Assembly (NCBI GenBank): GCA_029237695.1
Contig: CM055274.1
Location: forward strand, 69,492,828 to 69,556,827
Reading direction: 5' to 3'
DNA from: Conchocele bisecta
Taxonomy: Eukaryota; Mollusca; Bivalvia; Lucinida; Thyasiridae
Length of the DNA stretch: 64,000 nt
Below, piece after piece: positions 1 to 11,357 of the stretch; position 1 is the stretch's first letter; each line of letters starts with the position of its first letter. Below the pieces are notes generated by a model. It was not told the origin of the DNA. It saw nothing but the letters and a program-made list of their open reading frames with translations, and made no database searches. A program made the position numbers and the translations under genes.

Positions 1-231
1 AGCTATTATGGTTTAAAAGTTTTACAAGTTATAAGGCAAAAGGGGGGGGGGTGGTCAAATTAAAAATTAAAATTCAATGTGTGTATCTACACACCAAAAG
101 GAAGCTACAAACCAAGAATCTAGTGGTGGGGCATACAAATCGGTGTTGTTTGTCTGTTATTGTCAAGGTGGAAAGAAACCTGCTCTTTTTATTTTCATGG
201 ACAAATAATAAAAATTGATATCCAATATGTA

Positions 232-326
232 TTTGATTGATTGATTGGTTTATACTGTTTGATTTATTGGTTGGTAGATTGATTGATTGATTGATTGGTT
301 TATATTGTTTGATTTATTGGTTGGTA

Positions 327-380
<54 letters not shown>

Positions 381-424
381 GTATATAGTTTGATTTATTA
401 GTTGGTAGATTGATTGATTGATTA
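232..424. repeat. TTGA/TGAT tetranucleotide microsatellite
   Basis: Runs of TTGATTGA alternate with a longer unit containing TTTGATTTATTGGTTGG, repeated about three times, with the purest run near 325-380. The first 230 bases of the window show nothing else except a run of ten G at 42-51. Confidence 0.9.
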
Positions 425-724
425 TTCCTTATCAGGGAATTATTTTCTACTAAACGTTAAGTGGCATCCATTTTCGATTTCACAATGTTTGAAACTAATT
501 CCTTGATAAAGGCTCTTGGTTTTTGCAGAAGTGTTCAACATATCGTATTATGAAAGACAGTGTCCTGATCTGGTGTCAGGCATCTCCACTACACCGGACA
601 ACTCCCCAGTGGCAGATGGGAGAAACTCCAGCAAACTTCTTAACCGGACGCACACACAGATGGACACACTATACCAAGATTGGGTGCATAAAATATTTAC
701 AAATGTTGATACCTATGACTCAAT

Positions 725-1137
725 GGGCCGTTTCACTAAACATGTAAGACTAAAATGTTCGCAAGTGTAAAATTATGATAGTCTGTAAATTTCACATTAA
801 CCCTTAGACCGCTATCTTAATTTTTTTGTCGTCTGCTGTTTATTTTCTATTTTCCATTTTTATCATCAAAAACATGCTTTGACAGCACTTTAGAATAATT
901 TACAACATGCTTTGCCAGCACTTCAGAATCATTTCCATTGGAAATGATTCTGAAGTGCTGTCAAACCATGTTTTTATTAAGAAAGAAGGCAAGATATAAA
1001 AGCAACAGCAGACGACAATTGTTGTGTGTAGCGGTCCATATGGTCAATAAATGTAAATCAATCAATTGAAATTTGCAGATGATCCTAAATTTGCACTTAC
1101 AAACATTTTAGTTATACAAAGTTTAGTAAAACGGCCC
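725..1137. mobile_element. Palindromic element P, copy 1, interrupted by a TTAA element
   Basis: The left end GGGCCGTTTCACTAAAC and the right end GTTTAGTAAAACGGCCC are inverted copies. Other copies are at 7317, 20773 and 55436. This copy is split at its internal TTAA (797-800) by element A. Right of A it resumes with GGTCAATAAATGTAAATC and continues to a C run (1135-1149). Non-coding, so presumably a non-autonomous DNA element; its transposase family is unknown. Confidence 0.8.
797..1037. mobile_element. TTAA element A, copy 1 (nested in P, right tip lost)
   Basis: It begins TTAACCCTTAGACCGC, carries GTCGTCTGCTGTTT near one end and AGCAGACGACAATTG near the other. The middle is a near-perfect hairpin (CATTTCCATTGGAAATG centre, arms AGCACTTCAGAATC). 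Ends of the form TTAACCCT match piggyBac-type terminal sequence, so I infer a piggyBac-related MITE. The last bases, normally CTAAGGGTTAA, are missing here. Confidence 0.8.
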
Positions 1138-1491
1138 CCCCCCCCCCCCACCAGTATCCCAGTATATATAAAATGTGCTAAGACCCTTTTTGACAGCAAC
1201 TACATAGAACACGATCATGTTTCTGAGACAACAAGGAACTGTTTGGTAAACAGCCATGTCATGCTGATGTATCTTTCTGATGAGTTCTGTAAACATGTTC
1301 ACCCAGCAAATCGGTGAAGTTGACTAGATTTCCCCCAAGTACCATCAATGTCTCAATTTGCCATCACTTTAAAGGTACTTGGTCTCAGATGTACGAAGAT
1401 ATGACAGAACAGTAAAATTCTAATCTACATATAATTGTATATTCTAATCTACATATAATTGTATATTTGTATCGTATCTCTGAACCCAAAT

Positions 1492-1722
1492 TTAACCCTT
1501 AGACCGCTACTCACAACAATTGTCGTCTGCTGTTGCTTTTATATCTTGCCTTATTTCTCAATAAAAACATGGTTTGACAGCACTTCAGAATCATTTCCAA
1601 TGGAAATGATTCTGAAGTGCTGTCAAAGCATGTTGTAAATTATTCTAAAATGCTGTCAAAGCATGTTTTTGATGGTAAAAATCGAAAATAGAAAATAATC
1701 AGCAGACGACAAAAAAAATAAG
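1492..1722. mobile_element. TTAA element A, copy 2
   Basis: Starts TTAACCCTTAGACCGCTA, with the same hairpin as copy 1 in the opposite orientation (extra arm AAGCATGTTGTAAATTATTC on the right). It stops after AGCAGACGACAAAAAAAATA, so the right tip is lost. Confidence 0.8.
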
Positions 1723-2481
1723 ATATATGTCACTTGTAAATCAAATCTGATTTGGGAAAAAAAATTAAATTGGGCCATAATATAAAGTATTTTGGTTTGC
1801 ATGAATGTGCCTGACCTAAAAATATATTTCCTTACTTAAAATCTGTTTTCAGTGTAAAAGTAAAAGGATTTTTACCAGAACAGAATTTTGTTGGTTTTTT
1901 TTATGAAAAAAAACAACCATTTGCCTTAGTACCTACCTACCCAGGTAAAGTAGGATCGAGTTTGGGCAAACCTAAAATCATTTAATTGTGGCCGGCCTTA
2001 CTGTTGTTTGTTTGTTTGTTGGGGTTTAACGGCCTATCAACAGCTAACATCATTTAAGGCTGGGTCAACTGGTTTAGTGCTAAATCCCATATATTACCTG
2101 TACAAGTACATGTTCAAGTAAATGGGGGGAAAATCCCAAAATCAGAACTGAATATTTACAATAAAAAAAAGATATATTCAGCCCTGAAATCAGAATAATC
2201 CTGATCTGATGCCAGGTCCTCACCACACCAGAATCACTTGGCCCCTTCCCAAAAGCAGTAGGATCAGTAATAATCCTACTGCTTTTATAATGGACAATAA
2301 CCCAATTCAACTCCCAGGTAACAAAAGAGCCAAAGATAAAAACGTACCTGAGGGCCAAAACAGGCAAATCGTGATTCCTATAAGGAGGAACCCCTACCGT
2401 TAATTTACGCTGTCACGTTTGCCCGACCACCACCCACCTATGGCCTTACTGAAAAGTAACTAGCGGTGCAAATGCAAAGCT
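1723..2481. other. No gene; SINE-tail-like fragment
   Basis: No exon seen. At 2005-2070 a TTTG microsatellite leads into GGGGTTTAACGGCCTATCAA and TCATTTAAGGC, a motif that recurs near 6960, 35240, 46975 and 57000 and looks like the 3' tail of a SINE. The open frames on both strands at 2080-2403 show no family resemblance. Confidence 0.4.
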
Positions 2482-2840
2482 ATTATAGGAATAAATGGCC
2501 TTTTTGTGGAATTTATCGGGGTATAAACTTGGAAAAGTCGCGGGAATACTGGACGAAGGCCGGAAGGCCTCGTCCAGTATTCCCGCGACTTTTCCAAGTT
2601 TATATCCCCGATAAATTCCACAAAAAGGCCATTCATTCCTTATAATTCCAGCGTTTGAAATAAATTCATCGAGAAAATGTGTTTATTTTCCGTTTTCTTA
2701 AGAATTATTTTAACTGCGCCTCACGGTTACGGAAAGTAGTTCGGCGTGGGAGTTTACTGGGATATAAATTTTGGACAGAGACTTGCTACGGGCCAATCAA
2801 ATGTTAGAGAATTGTGTAAATATTTTTGTGCTGGAATTAT
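2482..2840. mobile_element. Element H, copy 1: long hairpin plus conserved tail
   Basis: A near-perfect inverted repeat from about 2482 to 2645 (arms through GGCCTTTTTGTGGAATTTAT and AAAAGTCGCGGGAATACTGG, loop at the AAGGCCGGAAGGCCT centre) is followed by about 195 bases that end in GCTGGAATTAT. The tail starts with ATAATTCCAGC, the inverted form of that end. The copy at 34763-35110 is nearly identical over the full length, which fixes the ends. Non-coding; family unknown. Confidence 0.75.
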
Positions 2841-3463
2841 TGTTACATGACTGTTCGAAACCGCTCACAGACGTGTTCAAACGTACAGCGCGTGCTGTTT
2901 GACCATGTCTGTAGACAAGGCTCATTCCGGGGCCAAGCCAAAACCTACGTAATGCATGTATCTCATGACGTTACTAGAACACGCCATTACGCCACCAGAC
3001 CAGTTCACAACGGTCGCATTGAACTTTTGAAATTTATGCGGCTGAATCACGCGACGTGTACTGCAGCCTCGAAATATGTATGTGTAAATCAGCTGTTTGA
3101 ATGGAGCAGATTATCAAAGTACCGAAAGTACTGCATATATGCTCAAATTACACGATATTTCCGACGGAAATGTAACAATAACGTTCGACCATGTCCAGTC
3201 GTAGGTAAACAATTGCCGTGGCAATTACCGGCCTTGGGGTTCAAACAGTTCCCTCGTGCCATGTCAAACGTTTACCTACGGCTGGACATGTTTGAACCTT
3301 ATATTTCTATATGTGGCTTCATGATACCATTGCACAACTAAAATGTAAACTTATAAAATTTCGGAGAGAATTTTGGGGTCTGGTTTACGGCATTTGGTTT
3401 GGATTGGCATTTACCATTTGATTACAACAATTATCTGAAATGTATTTTTTGGTTGTAAGTCCT
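2841..3463. other. Unassigned stretch with an inverted repeat
   Basis: A 171-codon open frame (2826-3341, plus) begins inside element H and crosses an inverted repeat (GTCGTAGGTAAAC near 3200 against GTTTACCTACGGC near 3270-3285), so it is probably not coding. It is rich in Arg, Cys and His with no family resemblance. Confidence 0.35.
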
Positions 3464-3620
3464 TTAACCCTTAGAATGCTGGAAGCAAAAATTGACATCT
3501 GTTGTTGTAGCACTTTAGAATCATTTCCATTGGAAATTATTCTCAAGTGCTGTCAAATCATGGTTTTGATGAGAAAAATGGAAAATATAAAATAAACAGC
3601 AAGCAACAAGTATTGTGACC
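3464..3620. mobile_element. TTAA element B, truncated copy
   Basis: Begins TTAACCCTTAGAATGC; short hairpin AGCACTTTAGAATCATTTCC with its inverse; ends in AAATAAACAGCAAGC without the terminal AAGGGTTAA. Family B is about 200-215 bases when complete. Confidence 0.75.
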
Positions 3621-3689
3621 ACTCATTGGAAATTGTCTCTAAAGTGTTCTAAAAAGATGAAAGTGTTTAAAATCTCACATAGAAATGGG

Positions 3690-3790
3690 ACATGGGTTTC
3701 CAGTCTTCTCTGAATGACCAGTGGGATGTAAACACTATGTAAGTGGGGTATGACCCGGCTCTCTATCACTAGATTACCCAACCATCCCTA
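3690..3790 (-). mobile_element. SINE-like fragment
   Basis: Contains ACCAGTGGGATG, shared with the SINE-like copies at 20225 and 57000, followed by sequence rich in short pyrimidine blocks. Only the body is recognisable, not the tRNA-like boxes. Confidence 0.35.
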
Positions 3791-3966
3791 AACATGTTCT
3801 ATATATTGATATCCGACCTTGACATTTGTGGAGGGATTTGATGAGTTAGTAACACCATAAACCCATTGGTTGTAGACGTCCTGGCACACAACAATCCCAG
3901 ACACACATATTGCTCGTTCATATTTGTCCCACCACAACATAAGGGGGCTTATTGAATTAGCTAACA

Positions 3967-4024
3967 CTGTGTAGCCCCAGATCAGCTCGCGCATCCGCGC
4001 AATCTGATCTGGGCCTACACTGTT
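3967..4024. repeat. Palindrome G, copy 1
   Basis: Inverted repeat: AGCCCCAGATCAG and CTGATCTGGGCCT around a CGCGCATCCGCGCAA centre. Related palindromes with AGATCAG/CTGATC arms lie at 6586, 15843 and 59520, and a worn one near 17640. Confidence 0.6.
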
Positions 4025-4091
4025 AGGAAGCATTATTATTACGACCAAATGTTTCTGCTCTGTACAAAGCTGTACAAGTGATTTACAAAGT

Positions 4092-4334
4092 TATAACCCT
4101 TACACCGCGATCTTAATTTTTTGTCGTCTGCTGTTTATTTTCTATTTTCCATTTTTATCATCAAAAACATGCTTCGACAGCACTTTAGAATAATTTCCAA
4201 CATGCTTTGAAAGCACTTCAGAATCATTTCCATTGGAAATGATTCTGAAGTGTTGTCAAACCATGTTTTTATTGAGAAATAAGGCAAGATATAAAAGCAA
4301 CAGTAATTGTTGTGTGCAGCGGTCTAAGGGTTAA
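4092..4334. mobile_element. TTAA element A, copy 3
   Basis: Left end ATAACCCTTACACCGC (first T of TTAA changed to A), right end GCGGTCTAAGGGTTAA. The hairpin matches other A copies. AGCAGACGAC on the right is partly deleted (AACAGTAATTG). Confidence 0.85.
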
Positions 4335-4442
4335 AATGGGTGATACTCAATATGCCCCTTTTTGTCACTAAACCCTGTCCACAGTTAAAACGATTTTACA
4401 CAGAGTCAAAAAGACACAGACACAACAGTGACCTTCAAACCT

Positions 4443-4646
4443 TTAACTCTTACAACGCTGGATTAAGTTTTGTCGTCTGCTATTTATTTTTTTCTATGAA
4501 AGTATGTTTTGATAGTGCATTAGAATTGTCTGTCTCCCATAGAAATTCTATTGCACTGCCAAAATACGTTTTTGTTAAGTATTAAGTAAGACAAACATGA
4601 AAAAACAACAGACGACAATTTTCTGTGCCCACCTTTTAAGGGTTAA
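4443..4646. mobile_element. TTAA element B, diverged full-length copy
   Basis: TTAACTCTTACAACGC at the left, CTTTTAAGGGTTAA at the right, with GTCGTCTGCTATTT and AACAGACGACAATTTTC subterminally. The central hairpin is diverged. Confidence 0.8.
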
Positions 4647-5379
4647 AAACGAACGGTGGTTAGTGTATGTCAAGCACATCTGCCATGTAGGCCAACTTCT
4701 ACCCACATGCTCCTAGATTTACCAACAATTGCTGCAGCAAGTGTGATGGATGCAATGAATCACATATAGTCAGGAAAATTACATAATGTCACATGATTGT
4801 GAGATGCACGTGTTCTCATAACTTATAGCCAATTCAAAGCTATTTTGAGAAGGAAAACAACTTTTCTTCTGGAAATAATTCAATGGCAATTAGAGAGGGC
4901 TCATCAGCGGGTAATATTATACTACTTCATTTAATTTATTGGATTATTATTACTTCAACATTAATCAAGTATTTGCTGAGATATTGAGGAAATATTAGGT
5001 TGAAATTTTACTAAATTACCCACATTTTACACATCGTTATTATTGCAGAAATGTACGTCCATGAAGTGGTAGATGTTAGTAAAATAATCATCCTTTCAAC
5101 TAATATATATATACAGTAATTGCACATAGAAAATTCAACACCTTATATACCTCAAATATAATTTCAAATTCCCCAAACCATGCTTAAGTACATCAACAAA
5201 CCTGATCACTACCGGCCGTTTGTAGCCACTGTTTTATGAAAAAATAAGAAATTACATTGACAGGTAAATATATATATTGAGTACCTTCCTGCACATTGAC
5301 TAAATACACACTTTGACATTGACAAAATACATGTACTGTTTCAGATACTGTAGTCAAAGAATGAAATATTGATTATTTT
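4647..5379. other. No recognised feature
   Basis: AT-rich sequence with no exon, repeat array or hairpin that I could support. Confidence 0.5.
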
Positions 5380-5548
5380 CTTCATTTTTCCATATAAATA
5401 TATGGTGTTACCACTCATCTGAACCATCTCGATAAGATGAGTGGTAACAACATATACTTTTGAGAAGAAATAAATAACAGAAAATGGCGGAAAAATAACC
5501 TCTTTTCATACTACTATAAATAATTGTATCTGGCATGTAAAGGGTTAA
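5380..5548. mobile_element. TTAA element F, copy 1
   Basis: Hairpin with arms GTTACCACTCATCTGAACC and GATGAGTGGTAACAAC around a CTCGATAAGATG centre, followed by TTTTGAGAAGAAATAAATAA and a right end TAAAGGGTTAA. The left boundary is unclear. Other copies: 29010, 36012, 43345. Confidence 0.65.
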
Positions 5549-5996
5549 TATGAACTGAACACCTACTTTCACAGACACATCCTTCCCTGAACATCACATT
5601 ATGTTACCGAACCATATAGAAATCTGTGTCATTTTCAATCATTCAGTCCATTACAAAATGTTACCTGACACCTGGTTCAGATTAGAAGGGTTGTAATCTC
5701 TCGGCAAGCCTCGGAATTCCTACACATTTCCTAGCCTCACATGATATTGTACCACCAAGACACGAGTCTGGTGGTTACATAATTCTCTATGTGATCTGAA
5801 AACAAACCTGCCAATAACATCCAGCATCTCACCTGCCTCAGCCAATCAAAATGCTTGATTTTGAGTTCAGATTTCGAAAGCATGCATGACGTCCCCAGGG
5901 CCCGTGCGTATAACCTTTCTGAGTTTGTAAACGGTACTCATTCTCAAACTCAGCAAGTTTCATTGATCGAGGCTAAGATGTACTCAGTCTCGGACA
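5549..5996. other. No gene; fragment of an inverted-repeat family
   Basis: At 5690-5790 GCCTCGGAATTCCTACACAT and TTTCCTAGCCTCACATGAT resemble the family at 19010, 29690 and 38225. No exon seen. Confidence 0.35.
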
Positions 5997-6229
5997 TTAA
6001 CCCTAGCTTTCACCCTTAAAACAGGAATGGATTTTGATATGTTAATTTTGCAACCAATCCAATAATCACAAAATGATTTTCAGACAAATGGGTGTTTTTG
6101 TTCTCAAAAATATGAAAATTACTTGCAAAAGTGCAGATCCTGATGAGACGAGCCATCACGAGCCGGCTCATCTGGATCTACGCTGTTTGCCAATACCACT
6201 ATACAGGTCTGTAGTGTTGAAAAGGTTAA
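5997..6229. mobile_element. TTAA element E, copy 1
   Basis: Both ends carry TTAA (5997-6000, 6226-6229). The core has the signature inverted repeat GATGAGACGAGCC and GAGCCGGCTCATC, and the far arm carries TTGTTCTCAAAAATATGAAA and CCAATCCAATAATCACAAAA. Full-length relatives at 17843, 41993, 43990 and 44692. Confidence 0.85.
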
Positions 6230-6531
6230 AATTGCATGATTTCAAATGTGAAATGAAAACATGCTCAAAATGCTTTATAATTGCATCTCCATATCTAGAT
6301 TGGTTTACAAAACACCAAACATTGGATTTTCCCCTCTGGTCATGTGACCTCAATGAATCAATACTGGCACTTACTATCAGCATCACATAAAATCACGGCT
6401 AACTAATTTCCTTCCCCCAATCACTCAGACAATTAGTGAAATGTACAAATATAGCACATGTCTATGTCAATAAACATATAAGACATACACTGGACTATAT
6501 ATACAGCTTTCTGCAGAATGAAGTCAACAAG
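6230..6531. other. No recognised feature
   Basis: AT-rich; no exon or repeat supported. Confidence 0.45.
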
Positions 6532-6782
6532 TAAAATATATTATATGTGGCTGTGACTGGAGAAATTGGGTTTATGGGATTTGCGACCAGTGTAGATCCA
6601 GATCAGCCTGTGCATCCGCACAGTCAGATCAGGATCTGCACTGATCGCCATTTAGTCAATGAAACACCTGTCTTGCTTCTAACAAGCAATATATATCAGG
6701 CTAAGAAGTGTGCGATTTGATCAGGAACTACACTGGTCACAAATACCATAAGCCCCATATCTTCAGTGACAGTCACATATAC
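6532..6782. mobile_element. Inverted-repeat element with G palindromes
   Basis: Ends TATATGTGGCTGTGACTG and CAGTGACAGTCACATATA are inverted copies; inside them GCGACCAGTGTAG pairs with CTACACTGGTCAC. The centre has AGATCAGCCTGTGCATCCG with its inverse. About 250 bases, non-coding, MITE-like. Confidence 0.7.
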
Positions 6783-7316
6783 AGAAGGGGTCTTGAAGGA
6801 GTGATTATTTAATATGGTATTTATTAAACAAGTTTATTGATTTTATAAGAAACAAGTTTAATAAATATTATCATACCAGTAAAAACAAATTTTAAATTCT
6901 ATTTGTTGCATAAGCATAGACTCGACCCATATGTTGATTTATTTACTTATGTATTTAATGGTCTATAACGGCCTGTAAACATCTAAGGTTATTTTAGGCC
7001 AAGTTAACAGGGTCGATTACAGTATTTTACCTGTATTGATATATGTTCAAACTGTACTGATCAAATAACAGGATTTCTGAACACAGTTGATGCTCTTGTA
7101 ATCAATATCAGCTTACACGAGTGTACTAGCTGATCAGGAGATACACTGAGCATAAACTGTATAATCACATTTGTGTTTCGGCGAGTTACATGTGACCACA
7201 TAACCCCATAATCCGTTTGACATTTGCACCGGCACAATCCTGTTCTCACCAGTCTACTAAAGATTACGTTTCATCATTCTACTAAGGCTTACGGCAATAA
7301 TTGTATTCCTGCCTCA
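6783..7316. other. No gene; SINE-tail-like fragment
   Basis: At 6930-7055 TATTTAATGGTCTATAACGG with AGGTTATTTTAGGCC resembles the tail motif at 2035. The remainder shows no support for coding. Confidence 0.35.
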
Positions 7317-7558
7317 CGGCATTTCACTAAACTTCGTACGACTAAAATATTCTTAAGTGCAAATTTAGGATCGTCTGGAAATTTCAATTGATGGATTTAC
7401 ATTTATTGAGCATAGGCTGCATATGCAGCCTATGCTCAATAAATGTAAATCCAATAATTATTTACAGGGAAACAATGTTAATGTGAAATTTACAGACTAT
7501 CATAATGTGACACTTACGAACATTTTAGTCGTACAAAGTTTAGTGAAACGGGGCCCCT
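7317..7558. mobile_element. Palindromic element P, copy 2
   Basis: From GGCATTTCACTAAACTTCGT to AAGTTTAGTGAAACGGGGCC. Near-perfect inverted repeat with centre AGGCTGCATATGCAGCCT. It contains the TTAA-bearing stretch (TTAATGTGAAATTTAC) that was the target in copy 1. Confidence 0.8.
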
Positions 7559-7726
7559 GGTCCTTTGTTTTAGGAAACTATATCACCGAGCTTACATAAG
7601 GGACACAGTAAATGCAACAAGTGCATCTCCAAATCAACATGACATACATGCACATTGTTTACTCTGTAAAAGATTAACAAGAATTCCGCCACGGAAGCGG
7701 TGTCGCGCCTACCGAGGCATTTGACC

Positions 7727-8813
7727 GTGAACATTACAAGTAAATAAATTACCTTGACCTTCAGAATTTGGATGTGGGGGTGTGTGTAATGAAGCATCAT
7801 CCGTAGACAAACATTGATGTGAAATATTATCAATGTCTGGAAAGGGGTTAAAGAGATATTGTGAAAAAACAATAACTTTAACGCAATTCTGTTACAAATC
7901 CGGTGAACATTACAAGTAAATAAATGACCTTGTCCTTCAAAATTTGGATGTGGGGGTGTGCGTAATGAAGCATCATTCCTAGACAAACATTGATGTGAAA
8001 TATTATCAAAGTCTGGCAAGGGGTTAAAGAGATATTGTGAAAAAACAATAACTTTAACGCATTTCTGTTACAAAACCGGTGAACATTACAAGTAAATAAA
8101 TGACCTTCAGACTTTGGATGTGGGGGTGTGCGTAATGAAGCATCATCCCTAGACAAACATTGATATGAAATATTATCAATGTCTGGCAAGGGGTTAAAGA
8201 GATATTGTGAAAAAACAATAACTTTAACGCATTTGTGTTACAAAACCGGTGAACATTATAAGTAAATAAATGACCTTGACCTTGAGAATTTGAATGTGGG
8301 GGTGTGCGTAATGAAGCATCATCCCTAGACAAACATTGATGTGAAATATTATCAAAGTCTGGCAAGGGGTTAAAGAGATATTGTGAAAAAAACAATAACT
8401 TTAACACATTTCTGTTACAAAACCGGTGAACATTACAAGTAAATAAATGACCTTCAGACTTTGGATGTGGGGGTGTGCGTAATGAAGCATCATCCCTAGA
8501 CAAACATTGATGTGAAATATTATCCAAGTCTGGCAAGGGGTTAAAGAGATATTGTGAAAAAACAATAACTTTAACGTATTTCTGTTCCAAAACCGGTGAA
8601 CATTACAAGTAAATAAATGACCTTGACCTTGAGAATTTGGATGTGGGGGTGTGCGTAATGAAGCATCATCCCTAGACAAACATTGATGTGAAATATTATC
8701 AAAGTCTGGCAAGGGGTTAAAGAGATATTGTGAAAAAACAATAACTTTAACTTATTTCTGTTACAAAACCGGTGAACATTACAAGTAAATAAATGACCTT
8801 GACCTTGATAATT
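7727..8813 (+). repeat. Tandem array, left part (units about 170-176 bp)
   Basis: About six units, each with CCGGTGAACATTACAAGTAA, GACCTT, GGATGTGGGGGTGTGCGTAA and AGACAAACATTGATGTGAAA. Unit starts at 7727, 7903, 8079 and 8249 give spacings of 176, 176 and 170. Long minus-strand open frames here are products of this repeat. Confidence 0.9.
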
Positions 8814-9520
8814 TGCATTACGCAAACATTGTATTAGCGAGCCTACCTCACCAAACCCCCGGTTACCTATGTAAACAGCGGGTTTGGTGAGGTTGCCGCG
8901 CAATAGGTAATGCGGTCAAATAGGTCACGATGCAGTGACTATTTTCAATCAATAACTTATGTTGTAAGCGATTGTAATGTGTATTTTCAATATTTATATT
9001 ATTAAAATGTATCATATCGGTACCCCTTTAAGTAATATTTGTATATTTTAAATGTAATGATGTCATGAAGCGCATGAATATAAGTATTAATTAATCCAGT
9101 TTATATTGAGGCAAATCACACAGCCTAAAAACATAGTGCTGGAGTATAAACAATAGTATCGTATATTATTCATAAGTATATCACTATTAAACATTAATTA
9201 CAATATGTATGCATATTATTAAAACAGTAGATGCTACCGCTGTTTCGCTGTATGTGATATTTATAACAAAATATTTTTTTTATTCGTCCGCGTACGGATT
9301 TCTGTCACACAAAGCGCCATTTTCAGTTCATATTTTGACCTGTGCATATGAACCGGACTAACTTTAAACAACGCTCGATTCCGTCCAATTCAGATTTCTC
9401 TGCAGAATGTTCAGACTAACTACATATTAAGTAATGTTGCTAAATAAGTGTTAACGGCTGGAACATGGTTATCACTAAAAGGAAGAAACCACAGTCGTAT
9501 TATTGAAAAATAAGATTTAC

Positions 9521-9544
9521 CTGAGACCTCATGGAGGCCGCCAT
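9521..9544 (-). CDS. Possible first coding exon (eight codons then donor)
   Basis: On the minus strand, ATGGCGGCCTCCATGAGG followed by TCTCAG reads straight into a GTAAAT donor. It encodes MAASMRSQ in phase 0. ATGGCGGCC-type starts followed closely by a splice donor are common first exons, and the upstream bases are GC-richer than the surroundings. The stretch lies inside the 2.5 kb insertion at 8816-11355. No downstream exon was found, so this is only a candidate. Confidence 0.15.
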
Positions 9545-10237
9545 TAATCCAGTGTAAACAATAGACCGTGTGATCCCATTTCCTGAGTAGCCCCCGCTTA
9601 GTGAAACGATGTGCTAATCATGATATTATGTTCCCCAATAATTGGAAACGGTTTGAATTTCTCGGTAAAAAACTACGAAAGTCATAAAAAAATAACGATG
9701 TATATTTAACATTGGATACGCTTAAACGGTATTACTCTCTCATCGGATCGTCAGTTGTCGTCGATAGCGATTTAACGTACTGATCTGGTCTTAATTTATT
9801 GTCAACTTTCAACGCCATTTACAGAATATATGGTTAATTTTGGAAATAAATAACGGCAAATTACGATGACGTCTGCTCTGAAATATCTGTCAACATGCGG
9901 ACGTAATTTAAGGAAATCGATTATATTTTAAGGCTACATCTGTGACTAATTACGAATTTATGTATGGTCTTTGGCTACACCCGACACATTACACAGATCT
10001 AGTTGTAAATACACGTCGCTTTGTGTGGGGAAAAAATCGATAATGCGTAGTTGTGTGTGACGAGATGACACCACACAGCTGTGACCCTTAGGCAATGTTT
10101 TGAAATTGACGTGTCGTTTTGATGTGTGCCGCAACACCTCACTGTCGGAGACAACATGACAATTAACGATATACTCTCGATTATACACAGATCTATTAGA
10201 CGGCTGGTTATTTAAAATAAAGAGTAGTTCAGTACAC

Positions 10238-10455
10238 CTTCGCCGATATTGTTTTTAGAAAATCAGTAATATTTTCCGTAAATGGTGTTGAAAAGTTGAC
10301 AAAAATTCTATCACCGTATTTAGTTGTGCCGATATTGTTTTAAAAAATCAGTAATTTTTTTCCGTAAATGGTGTTGAAAATTGACAAAATATATAGCCGC
10401 ATTTCTCCGATATTCGTTTAGAAAATCACCAATATTTTCTGTAAATGGTGTTGAC
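10238..10455 (+). repeat. Tandem repeat, three units of about 80 bp
   Basis: Each unit holds GCCGATATTGTTTTTAGAAA, then CCGTAAATGGTGTTGAAAA and a TTGACAAAA. The third unit is the most diverged. Confidence 0.75.
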
Positions 10456-10728
10456 ACAAAATGCAGCGTTCACGCTGAATTCAAATAAAATACAAAATAA
10501 TAATTTAATAAATAGACGCCGATGGCTACTGTGTTTGCGGCCAGTGAATTCTGGTCGTGGTAGCCACAGGCGCAGTTCGAACAGTGTTGTGAGCAGATGG
10601 AGGACAATAATTATTTCAAATTCATAAAAATATGTTTGCTGTCCGAAAATTAATTAATTGTGACAGCCAAAAAAAAAAGATTTTGGGACAGTAAAACATT
10701 ATATGGTATAGACAGTATAGACAGTACC

Positions 10729-10822
10729 TCAAACTTAAAAAAACAGTAACAAACTGTCTGTGTATATATTACTTAAACTTAAAACATCAGTAACAAACTG
10801 TCTGTGTATATATTACTTAAAG
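10729..10822 (+). repeat. Tandem duplication of about 46 bp
   Basis: CAGTAACAAACTGTCTGTGT followed by ATATATTACTTAAA occurs twice in a row. Confidence 0.8.
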
Positions 10823-10956
10823 ACAGACACTTTAATTGTTGGTAAGTTTCTATCAATTTATAGGTATTTTTATTAAAATCATAAAATTGTGAAAATATTA
10901 AAAAATATTAAAATCACAAAAATAATATATATGGAGAATTTTTTTTTATACCACGT

Positions 10957-11033
10957 CGAGGTTTGAACCCCCGACCCTTTCGGGAATCGGTAATTGAAGT
11001 CGGCGACCTTAACCTCACGACTGTTGCGCCATT
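10957..11033 (-). mobile_element. tRNA-like SINE head
   Basis: On the minus strand GGCGCAACAGTCGTGAGGTT opens a tRNA-like stretch with a B box in GGGGGTTCAAACCTCGACG. A stem (CCCGAAAGGGTCGGG) lies between. The A box is weak and no clean cloverleaf can be drawn, so a SINE head or tRNA pseudogene is more likely than a working tRNA. Confidence 0.45.
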
Positions 11034-11357
11034 TATGACAATCACAGTTATACAGAAGTGCTATCAGTATTACGCCACCATTTGAACGTAATAATTATTA
11101 AATTATTTGCAACTCCATCTACAACAATACCGTTACAGAGATACGCTATTGAAACAACATGTATTAGTACCCATAACATAACAAAGTAATGTATCATTAT
11201 ATATCACAGGAGATAGCTTAAAACTATATATCCTAATCATAAACAGAACAATCCGCTTGGCTCGTATGAAAATAGTTCGCGTGATATTGATTATCTCCCT
11301 TGCCGAAAGTAGTTCAGTGATTTATTAATTCCAAATAAGACGTGTTTGCGTAATGTG

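Larger units (their letters stand above)
8816..11355. mobile_element. 2.54 kb insertion with 12-bp inverted ends
   Basis: CATTACGCAAAC (8816-8827) and GTTTGCGTAATG (11344-11355) are exact inverted copies, flanked by TG on both sides (8814-8815, 11356-11357). Removing the insertion and one TG restores the array sequence GATAATTTGGATGTGG found in intact units. That supports an insertion with a 2-bp duplication. No transposase frame is visible; contents are AT-rich with two small tandem repeats, a tRNA-like stretch and a possible first exon. Confidence 0.6.

Noticed and set aside
2826..3341. 171-codon plus-strand frame as a gene
   Set aside because: It starts inside element H, crosses an inverted repeat, and resembles no family.
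7570..8903. Overlapping minus-strand frames with a repeated Cys/His-rich sequence
   Set aside because: They recur once per 170-176 bp unit of a tandem array and again at 11325-12323; frames shift between units. Repeat products.
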